Origin: an uncultured Prevotellaceae bacterium
GTDB taxonomy: Bacteria; Bacteroidota; Bacteroidia; Bacteroidales; Muribaculaceae
Assembly (NCBI GenBank): GCA_900318205.1
Contig: ONJS01000004.1
Span: 186,001 to 250,000, forward strand
Direction: 5' to 3'
DNA: 64,000 nt
Position 1 is the first letter of the stretch. Each line of letters starts with the position of its first letter. The translations under genes and the position numbers were made by a program. Under the pieces are notes generated by a model. That model was not told where the DNA came from and searched no databases. It saw only the letters and a list, made by a program, of their open reading frames with translations. Below, piece by piece: positions 33,136-42,400 of this stretch.

Positions 33136-34332
33136 ATGTTTAAATTTATCCACACCAGTGACTGGCACCTTGGCCAGAATTTTTATGGCTATGACCGTAG
33201 CGAGGAGCATCGTGACTTCCTGCGGCAACTGGCCGAGATTGTACACACCCACCAGCCTGACGCCTTGCTGGTGAGCGGCGACATTTTCAATATTGCAGCC
33301 CCATCCAATGCCGCCGTCAACCTTTATGTAGAAGGGATGCTCGACATCCACGATGCTTGTCCCGAAATGGCTATTATCGTCATCGCCGGCAACCACGATA
33401 GCGCGTCACGCCTCGACTGCGACAAGCTCCTGTGGGAGCGCAACGGCATCAATGTGCTGGGCAGTCTGGCACGAGACAACGAAGGCTGTGCCGACCTGGA
33501 TCGTCACCTCATCCCCGTGAAAGACAAGGGCATCGTCGCCGCAGTGCCTTTTGCCTACCCCAGCAGCTTTCCACCCGTTGACAACGATACGGAACGTGCC
33601 AATCGTCAGCAGCGTTATTTCCAGGCTCTGCTTGACCGTGCCCAAGACATCAACCAGAATCAACTGCCCATTGTCCTGATGGCACACCTTGCCGTCAACA
33701 ACAGCGACTTCACGGGCCATGACCGCAACATGACCATGGAATGTGTCGAGCTTGATACCCTAGGGAGAGGCTACGACTACCTTGCACTGGGTCACATCCA
33801 CCGACCGCAACAGTTGAGCGAACGTGCCCGTTACTGCGGCACCCCTGTACCCGTGAGCTTTGACGAACAATGCGAGCACTCGGTGAGCATCGTCGAGATA
33901 GACAACCATGAAGCAGCACCACGAATCATTACCCAACGCATCAAGAACCTGAATCCCCTGCACACCCTTCCAGCCGATGCTCCCGTCAGCTTTGAGGACG
34001 CCCTGGAACTGTTGCAGCAGTTTGATGCGGATGAGCGAGCCTACATTAGACTCAATGTGCAGGTTGACCGCTTCCTGCCAGCAGGTGCCCTGGAGCGTGC
34101 CGCTCTCGCAGTGAAAGACAAGCAGTGCCGTTTCTGTGACATCAAGCGGACCGTCACAGCAACAGGCTCGCGTGGTGTGACTCAGATGACCCTTGAGGAA
34201 TTTAACCAGATGACCCCTATCGAGGTGGCACAACGGTACTTTATGGACAAAAACAATGCCGCCATGAGTGAGGCACAACAAGAAATGTTCAACATGATTT
34301 ACCAAGCAGTGAAGGAGGAAAACAGGCAATGA
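33136..34332 (+). CDS. sbcD: Exonuclease SbcCD subunit D
   Basis: This 398-residue Mre11-type nuclease subunit has the calcineurin-like phosphoesterase motifs in order: FIHTSDWHLGQNFYG (DxH), LLVSGDIFN (GD), VIAGNHDSASRL (GNHD/E), MAHLAV and YLALGHIHRPQQL (GHxH). The C-terminal capping domain is intact. With SbcC it forms the complex that opens hairpins and palindromes and cuts protein-blocked DNA ends. Its stop overlaps the sbcC ATG by 4 bp. It is transcribed from the promoter at 33039-33069. Confidence 0.96.
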   Translation: MFKFIHTSDWHLGQNFYGYDRSEEHRDFLRQLAEIVHTHQPDALLVSGDIFNIAAPSNAAVNLYVEGMLDIHDACPEMAIIVIAGNHDSASRLDCDKLLWERNGINVLGSLARDNEGCADLDRHLIPVKDKGIVAAVPFAYPSSFPPVDNDTERANRQQRYFQALLDRAQDINQNQLPIVLMAHLAVNNSDFTGHDRNMTMECVELDTLGRGYDYLALGHIHRPQQLSERARYCGTPVPVSFDEQCEHSVSIVEIDNHEAAPRIITQRIKNLNPLHTLPADAPVSFEDALELLQQFDADERAYIRLNVQVDRFLPAGALERAALAVKDKQCRFCDIKRTVTATGSRGVTQMTLEEFNQMTPIEVAQRYFMDKNNAAMSEAQQEMFNMIYQAVKEENRQ

Positions 34333-37300
34333 AACTCAAGCAACTTACCATCAAGAACATCGCATCGATAGAACATGCCGAAATTAATTTTGACGCTACC
34401 CCACTCGATGGAGAGCGCCTGTTCCTCATCACGGGCGACACCGGTTCGGGCAAGTCAACAATCATCGACTGCCTGTGCCTGGTACTGTATGGAGACACCC
34501 CGCGCATGAATGCCGCCCAGGGAATAGAATACACCAACAATCGCTCGGACACGCTTCAGACCAACAACGTGAAACAGTTGCTGCGCCGTGGAGCCGCCAA
34601 TGCCGAAATCATCCTGACCTTCAACGACAGCCAGGATGTGCCTTATATCGCCACTTGGGAAGTCCACCGTGCCCACAACAAGGCCGACGGCAACATCCAA
34701 TCGGTGACACGCACGCTATCGACCGCCGATGGCGTAACGCCTCCTGAGCACATACACAACATCAAGAAGATCAACGAACGCATTTCAGAGCTCATCGGTC
34801 TCAACATGAACCAGTTCTTCCGCACCGTTGTGCTCGCCCAGGGTAAATTCTCGGAATTCCTCAACAGCGACGAGAACCAGAAGACCGAACTGCTTGAGAA
34901 AATGACAGGCACCGAGATCTATACCCAGATGGGCAAAAGGATCTTTCTCACCTTCCGCGAGAAGGAGAACATCCGCAACAACCTGCGTGAACAGCTCAAT
35001 AACATCACACTGCTGAATGAGGATGAGAAAAAGCAGATTAATGAGGAAATAGCGGCCCATACCAGTGCTCAGGAAGCCACATTCAAGCAGGGCGAAGGTG
35101 CCAAGAGAATGGCGCAATGGATTGACGAGAAAGCCAAAAACGAGAAAGACCTCGCTGAGAAGCAGAAAGACCTGGCCGAAAAGGAAGCCAAGACGCAAGA
35201 GGCTGAATTTGTCGAGAAAAAGAAACTGGCTGCCGACTGGGACCTGACGATTGAGCCACGACGGGAATGGAAAGAGCAACAGCGGGCCGAGCATCAGATT
35301 CTTGAGTTGAAGGGGAAGAAGCCTGCCATGCAGGAAGAGTTTGACAACCTGTGCGCCGCATTGCGTGCAACGGTCAAGGCACTGGAGACACAACGCCAGC
35401 AGCTCAACGAAACCGAAGCCATCCTCAAGCAGGAAGAGCCCAACCGCGAGATGTATAACAGCATCAAGAGCATCAAGGCCCTATTGAAGCAGCGCAATGA
35501 CGAGCAACGTAACGTCGGCATATTCACCGCTGCCCTACAGCAGGACCAGGATCGCCAGCCCGTGGTTGAAGCTCTTGTCAAATCAACGCACGGCGACATG
35601 CTGCGACAAGACGATACCGTCAAGCAGCTTGAAGCCAAGTACAACGCCATTGACGTGAACGGCATCAATGCCCAGAAAGATGCCTTGAGCAACGCCAAGC
35701 AGGCGGTCATAAAACTCAAGGCCGCCAATGACGCAGTCATGCAAGCCGACGAACGTGTCACCAGCATGAAATCAGAACTTGCCACGGAACAGCAGACACT
35801 GGAAAAGGCGCAAGCCACCCTCAGTGACAAGCAAACCATCAAAGAGCAGGCTCAGGCTGCCCTCGACCGCGAGACCGACATCATGCACCTGATTGAGCAG
35901 GCTCACAAGTCACTGCATGAAGGCGACAACTGCCCCGTCTGTGGCAACACCATCAATCACCTGTTGCCACCCATAGGGGAACACGTCATTGAGGACCTGA
36001 GGAAACGCCTCCAGTCGGCTGAAACTGACTTGAAGAATACCGAGACCAACATTGGCGCCTCCCTCAAAGCCATCAGGCAGATGGAACAGCAGCTTGCCAA
36101 AGCGACCGACGAGGAGGGCAAAAAGTCCACCCTGCGCAACCAGCAATGGGAGGCCACACGAAGCCTGCTTGCTCTGTGCAATCTGCCCGCCGACACCTTG
36201 CCCGACAACACGGTTGCCGACGAGTTGATCATTGACATGGACAAAAAGACAGCAACGCTGAACGACGCCTTGCGTCAGGCGACTGACCTGCACAACCTCA
36301 TCAAGGACGAGCGCAGCAAGCTCACCAAGTTCACCGATGCCCACAACAATGCCAAGATAGACTTCAACAAGGTCGTCGAGAGCATCCGGCACCAGCAGGA
36401 CGCCATCAAGTTGAGTACCGAACACGTCAAGTCGCTAACCCGTGACCTTGATGCCCTGTTCACGATGCAGGATTGGCAAGAACGCCTCACGGACGATGCC
36501 GATTTCATCCAAGGCCTGGAACGTCGCGCTGCCGACTACCATGCCAAGGAGACCTCTGCCCAGCGGCTCAAAGAGAGCATCGGCAAGACAGCAGCGCTGA
36601 TTCCCGCCATGAAGGACAACAAACGCAACATCGAGGGGCTGACCGATAACGGCAAGGAAACCGATGATGTGCCTGACAATCTGGACGAGCTGTGGCGCCA
36701 GTTTGAGAACAAGTGCATCAACTGGAACAACCAGCTGAGCAACGAGCAAGCCAAGGAGAAACAGGCACAGCAGGCACTCAACCAATTCCTGAGCAACAAT
36801 CCCGCCATCGGCATGGAACGTCTCATGGAGTTGAACAGCCACCAGCAAAACGAGATTGACGGCATCAAGCGCAACCAGCAGTTGCTTGCCGACAACATCA
36901 CCCTCACCCGCGGCGAAATCAGTTCCCTGCTCAAACGGCAGCACGACCTGACAGAACAGAAGCCCGATTTCCCCGAAGAAAACCGCGAGACGCTGGACGA
37001 AATCTGTCAGACGAGCCAATCAAAATACAAAGAACTGACCACAATGATTGCCGAACTCAAGGCCCGCCTCAACACCGACGAAGCCAACCAGAAGGCCGTG
37101 GGCAAGAAAAAGGAAGAGCTCGACAAGGCCGAAGCCGTCTATCAGCAGTGGGCTGAATTCAACGAGATGCTGGGTGATGCCAATGGTAACAAATTCCGCA
37201 AGATTGCGCAGAGTTACATCCTGGGCGAACTGCTACATTCCGCCAACTACTACCTGAGCAAGTTTGACAACCGCTACGAGTTGGAAGCCTACCCTGGACG

Positions 37301-37649
37301 ACTCATCATCCTGGTGCGCGACCTGCAGCAAGGCGACCTCACATCGGTCAACACACTGTCGGGCGGCGAGAGTTTTATGGTTTCGCTGGCTCTGGCACTC
37401 GCGCTGTCGGGAACTATGGGGAAAATCTTCAGTGTTGACACGCTGTTCATTGATGAGGGCTTCGGCTCGCTCAGTCCCACCTATCTCGATAACGTGATGG
37501 AGACGCTCAACCGACTCTATGACATCGGCGGCAAGCGTGTGGGCATCATCAGTCATGTGGAGATGCTCAAGGAGCGTGTCACGACCCAGATTCAAGTCTA
37601 TCGCGACCCCAACGACAACACCGTCAGCCGAGTCAAGGTGGTATCATGA
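34329..37649 (+). CDS. sbcC: Exonuclease SbcCD subunit C (SMC-like ATPase)
   Basis: This 1106-residue protein has the SbcC/Rad50 plan. The N-terminal ATPase half has Walker [19 protein letters not shown] (about residues 33-49) and [18 protein letters not shown] (Q-loop region). Long coiled coils follow, rich in Glu, Lys and Gln. A zinc-hook motif [14 protein letters not shown] lies mid-protein at about residue 537. The C-terminal half has signature [18 protein letters not shown] and Walker [19 protein letters not shown], then the H-loop GIISHVEML. The middle of the sequence is less conserved, as is normal. It is translationally coupled to sbcD and followed by a strong terminator. Confidence 0.96.
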   Translation: MKLKQLTIKNIASIEHAEINFDATPLDGERLFLITGDTGSGKSTIIDCLCLVLYGDTPRMNAAQGIEYTNNRSDTLQTNNVKQLLRRGAANAEIILTFNDSQDVPYIATWEVHRAHNKADGNIQSVTRTLSTADGVTPPEHIHNIKKINERISELIGLNMNQFFRTVVLAQGKFSEFLNSDENQKTELLEKMTGTEIYTQMGKRIFLTFREKENIRNNLREQLNNITLLNEDEKKQINEEIAAHTSAQEATFKQGEGAKRMAQWIDEKAKNEKDLAEKQKDLAEKEAKTQEAEFVEKKKLAADWDLTIEPRREWKEQQRAEHQILELKGKKPAMQEEFDNLCAALRATVKALETQRQQLNETEAILKQEEPNREMYNSIKSIKALLKQRNDEQRNVGIFTAALQQDQDRQPVVEALVKSTHGDMLRQDDTVKQLEAKYNAIDVNGINAQKDALSNAKQAVIKLKAANDAVMQADERVTSMKSELATEQQTLEKAQATLSDKQTIKEQAQAALDRETDIMHLIEQAHKSLHEGDNCPVCGNTINHLLPPIGEHVIEDLRKRLQSAETDLKNTETNIGASLKAIRQMEQQLAKATDEEGKKSTLRNQQWEATRSLLALCNLPADTLPDNTVADELIIDMDKKTATLNDALRQATDLHNLIKDERSKLTKFTDAHNNAKIDFNKVVESIRHQQDAIKLSTEHVKSLTRDLDALFTMQDWQERLTDDADFIQGLERRAADYHAKETSAQRLKESIGKTAALIPAMKDNKRNIEGLTDNGKETDDVPDNLDELWRQFENKCINWNNQLSNEQAKEKQAQQALNQFLSNNPAIGMERLMELNSHQQNEIDGIKRNQQLLADNITLTRGEISSLLKRQHDLTEQKPDFPEENRETLDEICQTSQSKYKELTTMIAELKARLNTDEANQKAVGKKKEELDKAEAVYQQWAEFNEMLGDANGNKFRKIAQSYILGELLHSANYYLSKFDNRYELEAYPGRLIILVRDLQQGDLTSVNTLSGGESFMVSLALALALSGTMGKIFSVDTLFIDEGFGSLSPTYLDNVMETLNRLYDIGGKRVGIISHVEMLKERVTTQIQVYRDPNDNTVSRVKVVS

Positions 37650-37652
37650 TAC

Positions 37653-37690
37653 AATATGGGCGGCACGATGATGCCGCCCATATTTATTCT
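37653..37690. terminator. Bidirectional terminator after sbcC
   Basis: A perfect 13-bp stem (AATATGGGCGGCA at 37653-37665, complement at 37672-37684) has a 6-nt loop followed by T-rich sequence. It lies between convergent genes and can serve both. Confidence 0.85.
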
Positions 37691-37708
37691 TTATTGAGAT
37701 AACAAGCT

Positions 37709-38203
37709 TTACAGTATTTCCAAGCCGTGGATTACGCCACTGTAGGAGACGGCGTCCCTGCCACGGGGATCGACATCAATGGTCGTCTTGCCGTTCATGA
37801 ACACCTCGATGTGGAACCGGTAAGTGTCATCGCCGTTGCTCACACTGAAGGTCACGCGGGCACGGTCGTCCTTGGGGTATTCTACCTTGTAATCCAGGAC
37901 CTCGCTCGTGAAGTTCATCGCCTTATAGCCGCTGGCACCATAACCCACATTCTGGCCTGAACCGACGTAAGGCAGATAGCAGCTCACCAAACCGTCACGC
38001 ACAATCATCTTGTGTCCTTGAGACACAGGAGTCGTCGGCGCCGACAGCGGCCGCATCGAGCCGACCATCACGACAAACTGCTGCGACTCAAGCAAGCCCT
38101 TTATGGCCTCGGCACGTTGTACATCCACCACCTTATTGCCAGTGCTGCAAGCCGTGAGCAATATCATCAAAAACGCTATTGAGAATAGTTGAACTCTTTT
38201 CAT
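37709..38203 (-). CDS. DUF4251 lipoprotein (copy 1)
   Basis: This 164-residue protein has an SPII signal (LFSIAFLMILLTAC, Cys about residue 19). Its DUF4251 domain runs from SQQFVVMVGSMRPL through a conserved SCYLPYVGSGQNVGYGASGYKAMNFTS to FHIEVFMNGKTTIDVDPRGRDAVSYSG. The family is small beta-rich lipoproteins nearly restricted to Bacteroidota with unknown function. It is a paralogue of the gene at 38292-38786, 88 bp apart in the same orientation, and the two share the Tyr-Leu-Pro-Tyr-Val and Asn-Gly-Lys-x-x-I-D motifs at matching positions. Both are probably envelope proteins. Confidence 0.88.
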   Translation of the reverse strand: MKRVQLFSIAFLMILLTACSTGNKVVDVQRAEAIKGLLESQQFVVMVGSMRPLSAPTTPVSQGHKMIVRDGLVSCYLPYVGSGQNVGYGASGYKAMNFTSEVLDYKVEYPKDDRARVTFSVSNGDDTYRFHIEVFMNGKTTIDVDPRGRDAVSYSGVIHGLEIL

Positions 38204-38291
38204 AATAATCGGATTGAAGGGTTATACAATACTTTTACTTGTATGACTGCACATTGGGTATTTCGTTTAACAGATAATCTCCCAAAAAGAA

Positions 38292-38786
38292 TCAGAATAC
38301 CATTTCGCCGTCAAACGAAATCGCATCCTTGTCACGGGCGATGATGTCAATGATAGATTTTCCGTTATTGAACACATCAATGCGGAAGTAGTAGGAATCC
38401 TCGACATTGGTCACGGTAAATTCAATGTGAACGCGGTTACTGGTCAGGTAGTTGATCGTGTAGTTTTCAATCGTTCCCTTGAAGTTCAGACCTTTGCCGC
38501 CACCATAGGGCAAACGATAGGCCTCGCCGACATAGGGCAAATAGCTGACCACCTCATCGCCGTTGACCGTCAGCTCATAATTGGAGCTCACATGACGCGG
38601 CATGCCACCCAGCGGTTTCATCCAGTCCACTGCAATCGTATAGTGGCGTGTGTCGAGGGCATCCTGCACTTGGCGAGTGACTTGCGCCTCACGCTCTGCC
38701 TTGGTCAAGCCGTTACCCGAGCCACAGCCAGCGAACGACAGCACCAACAATACCATGGAAAATAAAACTGATAATATCTTTTTCAT
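38292..38786 (-). CDS. DUF4251 lipoprotein (copy 2)
   Basis: This 164-residue lipoprotein has an SPII signal (LSVLFSMVLLVLSFAGC) and the DUF4251 pattern: DTRHYTIAVDWMKPLGG, VVSYLPYVGEAYRLPYGGGKGLNF, HIEFTVTNVEDSYYFRIDVFNNGKSIIDI. Same length as copy 1 but only moderately similar, so the duplication is old. The function is unknown. The order of transcription is copy 2 then copy 1. Confidence 0.88.
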   Translation of the reverse strand: MKKILSVLFSMVLLVLSFAGCGSGNGLTKAEREAQVTRQVQDALDTRHYTIAVDWMKPLGGMPRHVSSNYELTVNGDEVVSYLPYVGEAYRLPYGGGKGLNFKGTIENYTINYLTSNRVHIEFTVTNVEDSYYFRIDVFNNGKSIIDIIARDKDAISFDGEMVF

Positions 38787-38877
38787 CTTGAGTAATATGT
38801 TAAGATTCTAACCGACTGCAAATTAAATAAAAAACCTGCAATGCTCCAAACAATCTGCCTTAAATCAGATGAATCTG

Positions 38878-39294
38878 TTATCGTTGCAGAATCTCATCCA
38901 GCACGGGGTAGATATCCTGCTCGCACTCGTAGGGGTGGATGTGGAAGTAGGGATTGCCCGTGAGCATCGCCGACAACTGCGTCTTCGTTTTGTCATAGAA
39001 AATGTGGCAGGGGATGCCGTGAGCCTCAGCATAGGCCAGTTCGTAGCCCACGCCCAGCGAGGGACAGGTACACTCACCGATGAGCACATCGCTCTCGCGC
39101 AGCCACGCCGTGTCCTGATCATAGATACGCGCATCGCGTTCACGTCCCTGCTCCACAAGACTCAGGTTGCTCTTGCCTACATGCTCGGTCAGCACCACGT
39201 CGGTGCGCTGGATGTAACTGATGATGCGGTGGTACAGGTCAGCGTCCACGCGTCCACCACGAATCGACCCTGCAAAATAAATCTTCTTTGCCAT
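38878..39294 (-). CDS. Nucleoside 2-deoxyribosyltransferase-fold protein, DNPH1/Rcl-like (2'-deoxynucleoside 5'-phosphate N-hydrolase)
   Basis: This 138-residue protein reads close to mammalian DNPH1/Rcl from memory: KKIYFAGSIRGGRVDADLYHRI (substrate loop, residues 9-15), VVLTEHVG, ARIYDQDTAWLRESDVLIGECT with a Glu (residue 74) at the nucleophile position, and PSLGVGYELAYAEA. DNPH1 hydrolyses deoxynucleoside monophosphates, notably 5-hydroxymethyl-dUMP, and so prevents modified bases entering DNA. Bacterial nucleoside deoxyribosyltransferases share the fold, so a transferase role is possible, but the GSIRGGR and ECT/GVGYEL details favour the hydrolase group. It is monocistronic with its own promoter. 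Confidence 0.82.
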   Translation of the reverse strand: MAKKIYFAGSIRGGRVDADLYHRIISYIQRTDVVLTEHVGKSNLSLVEQGRERDARIYDQDTAWLRESDVLIGECTCPSLGVGYELAYAEAHGIPCHIFYDKTKTQLSAMLTGNPYFHIHPYECEQDIYPVLDEILQR

Positions 39295-39319
39295 ATCTTT
39301 GCTCTATTCTTTCAACTCA

Positions 39320-39350
39320 CAAAGATAAGCGAATTGCTTGAGATAAACAA
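39320..39350 (-). promoter_or_regulatory. Promoter for the DNPH1-like gene
   Basis: Minus-strand TTG (39350-39348) and TATCTTTG (39327-39320) are 20 bp apart, 26 nt upstream of the start codon. Confidence 0.7.
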
Positions 39351-39481
39351 ATATGGATGCTTTCTGAAATTTCAGAAAAATCAGTTGTTAGAAAAAATGG
39401 GCTGAGGCACTTGGCCCCAGCCCGATTCATCCTTAAAAAATCACATCAATCCATATTCTTGTATTTTTCCGCTACAAATGG

Positions 39482-42400
39482 TTATTGCAGGATGATGTCA
39501 AGGATGGTGTTGATGTCGGCAATGTTGATTTCGCCGTCATAGTTCACATCATACAACACACCACTATCGCCACTCAGGATGACGTCAATCACAGCGTTGA
39601 CGTCGGCAATGTTGACCTCAAGGTCGAGGTTCACGTCACCCCATAGTCCTGTATTGTAATTCACCTCGGGCGCCAGGTTCTTGCGATCGCGCCAACCCAC
39701 ACGGTCGGTGCCCATGACGCAGAGGCCATACTTCATCACGCCGGCCACGTAAGGTACGTGTATCACGTTCTGCTTTTGGTTGTTCACGACGATGAAGTCG
39801 TCGGTGCCGTTGAGGAACACGAGAAGGTCATAGTGATCAATACCACTCGTGCCATCGCTGCCCGCGATGGTCACGTCCAGTCCACCATTACGCTCAGTGA
39901 CGTTCACGATCTCTGATGTCGGGAAGTCGGTGTCGAAGGTGTTGACGAAGGTGTTCGTCTTGATTGCTTCGTTGGCATCAAAGACGATGGTCGCCTCGTT
40001 GCTCACGGTGCTGCCATTAGCGGGGTTGGGCTTGTGGTTGATGGTGAAGCTCACATAACCCTCACCCACATGGTCATCATTATTGGGAGGCAGGAAGCCT
40101 AACATAATGTCTTCGAGTTCGTTACCGTTCTTCTGGAGTGAAACGAAATTCCAGCGCACGATACCTGTTTCCTCATCAAATTGTCCGCTGACGCGCACCT
40201 GAATTTCCTGTCCGTTTACAGTATAGGGCAGGTTCTGGGTGAAGTCCTGGGTCTTCTGTCCGCCGACGGTGAATTCTTGATTGGCCCAGCCAAAGCCGTT
40301 AAAGCAGAAGGTTGAGGCATCCAGTTTGGTCAAGTCGAGCGTATCGGTGATCCACACCTCGCTGGCAGGCGCCGTCGCTGTGGATTTGTTCTCAAAGGTG
40401 ATGGTGTAAGGCATTGCACCCATGGGTTGGATGTAGTGCGCATTTTCATCAGCACCCAAGGGACCTATCATCTCATTGGGGTCATAGCTGTTGACGGCGC
40501 GCGATTTCTTCTTATTGCCGGGTCCTTTCAGACAATCCTCGCGGTTCCAATAGGCATTCAAAGCACTCCAACACATATTGCCGATGGCAAACAGACCCTG
40601 TCCCACAGCTCCAACACCCGTGAGATCGGCGCCACAACTCAAGGCTGAACCGACGAAGTTCTTTCCGAAGTTAGCCCATCCGTCGGAATTGCGGTTATAC
40701 AAGTCTATGCCACCTTGAATCACGGTCTTTCCGGCATTGTACAAGCAGCCGATACCGGGAAGTTGTCCAATGACGCCGTCTTCCAGCAACTGTTGACCGA
40801 ATTTCATAGCCATACACTCCATTTGCTCCATGGTGTAAAGCCTCTGTGGAGCGCGCGCATAGCCACCCTCGGTAAATTCGGCACCCCATGGTTCCTGAAT
40901 CATGAAGTACATCTCCACCTCGTTGGAATATGAATTGCCGGTGGGCCTATTGTAGCGGACACGGAAAGTCTTCGCCTCGGTGCTGTTGGGTGCGATGTAA
41001 GGAATCAACAACATATAGCAGCGGATTGAATCACCCCGCTCTGCGTCATAGATCATCATGTAGTCTGTAGCCTGCATAGCCATAGCCTGTGCGTCTTCAT
41101 CAAGATCCGGGCAAATCTCACTGATGTCGAAGTCAAAGGCTACGTCAACATTACCATGCATGGAGGGTATGCCAATGATGAAGGGCACGTTGAAGGCAGG
41201 TGTATTCGACCTGTTGCCGTAGTTAATGGTGAACTTCTGGTATTTGCCCCAGAGCATTTTCTCGTAGCCGTTGACATCGGCCCACACTTCAGGTTCTCCA
41301 CCCGGTTCGACAGTGAATGCCTGGAAGAGCGTGTCGGTACCCACGATGACATCATACTTACCCGTGGGAACACCGCTCAGATTGAATCGCGCGGGAGCCA
41401 GATCGTCAGGCGAGAAGATATTGTTGGAGTCGTAACCCCGTTGCACGAGCCATACGCCCTCTAGATCGCCACTGGCACCGTGTAGTGCCACACGTGGCTT
41501 GTTGCTGTATGTCAGGCGGTAACCGCCCTCGATGCGCAGCGACACGCCGTCAGCTTGTGCGGCCGATTCGGGATAGACGCGCTTCAAGCCACCGATGATG
41601 AGGGACTGTGAGGGAGCCGAAGCGTAGGCATTGCAGTCTCCCGTTCCCCTGGCAACCATATCATAGCGATAAGTGCCGGGATGGCCGGAAACGTACTGCT
41701 CCACGTGGGGCGTCTGTTTGGTGGAATACTTGTCGATGCGGTCCAGATTCGACGGGTCAGGTAGAATCCACCAGTAGCACTCTCCGTCCTGCGTCATGTC
41801 GTTGAGATAGACATTCTTTCCGCTCAAGTCCTGCGAGACGGTGAACTCGGGGTGCGGTGGACGGATGCCGTCGTGCTCTGCGAGCAGGGCGTCGAGCAGC
41901 GGTGCGGGGTCATTGTGATACTGGCTCTTGTCCTGCAGCGAGCCGTCGAAAGTGAGCAGCAGGCGGCAGTCGGGGTCCGAGGCATCGGGCATGTTGTAGA
42001 TGTGCTCGCGGATCTCCTCCTGAGTCAGCGCGCAGCTGTAAATGGCGAAGTTATCCACCACGGCACTCGGGGCATTCCAACTGTTGTTATTTTTGCGTCC
42101 GATGACGATGGGGTTGTTGCCGATGCGCAGCGGGCCGTGCTCGGTATTCACACCTATAAGCAGTCCATCCATATAGAGGCGGATGTTGTCTTTCTCTTCA
42201 TTGGAATCGTAGGTGAGGGCGACATGATGCCACTTGCCCCAATCTTTAATCTGTAAACGCCAACGGTCCCAAATCGTCTTACCCACTCCGTCCACCGAAT
42301 GCTCGGTAGACACAGAGCCATAAACAGAAAACCAATCATTCCCATCGCTTTCGATGCCGATATACCACCCGCCTTGATAATGGTTGCCAGAGGTGTTAGG

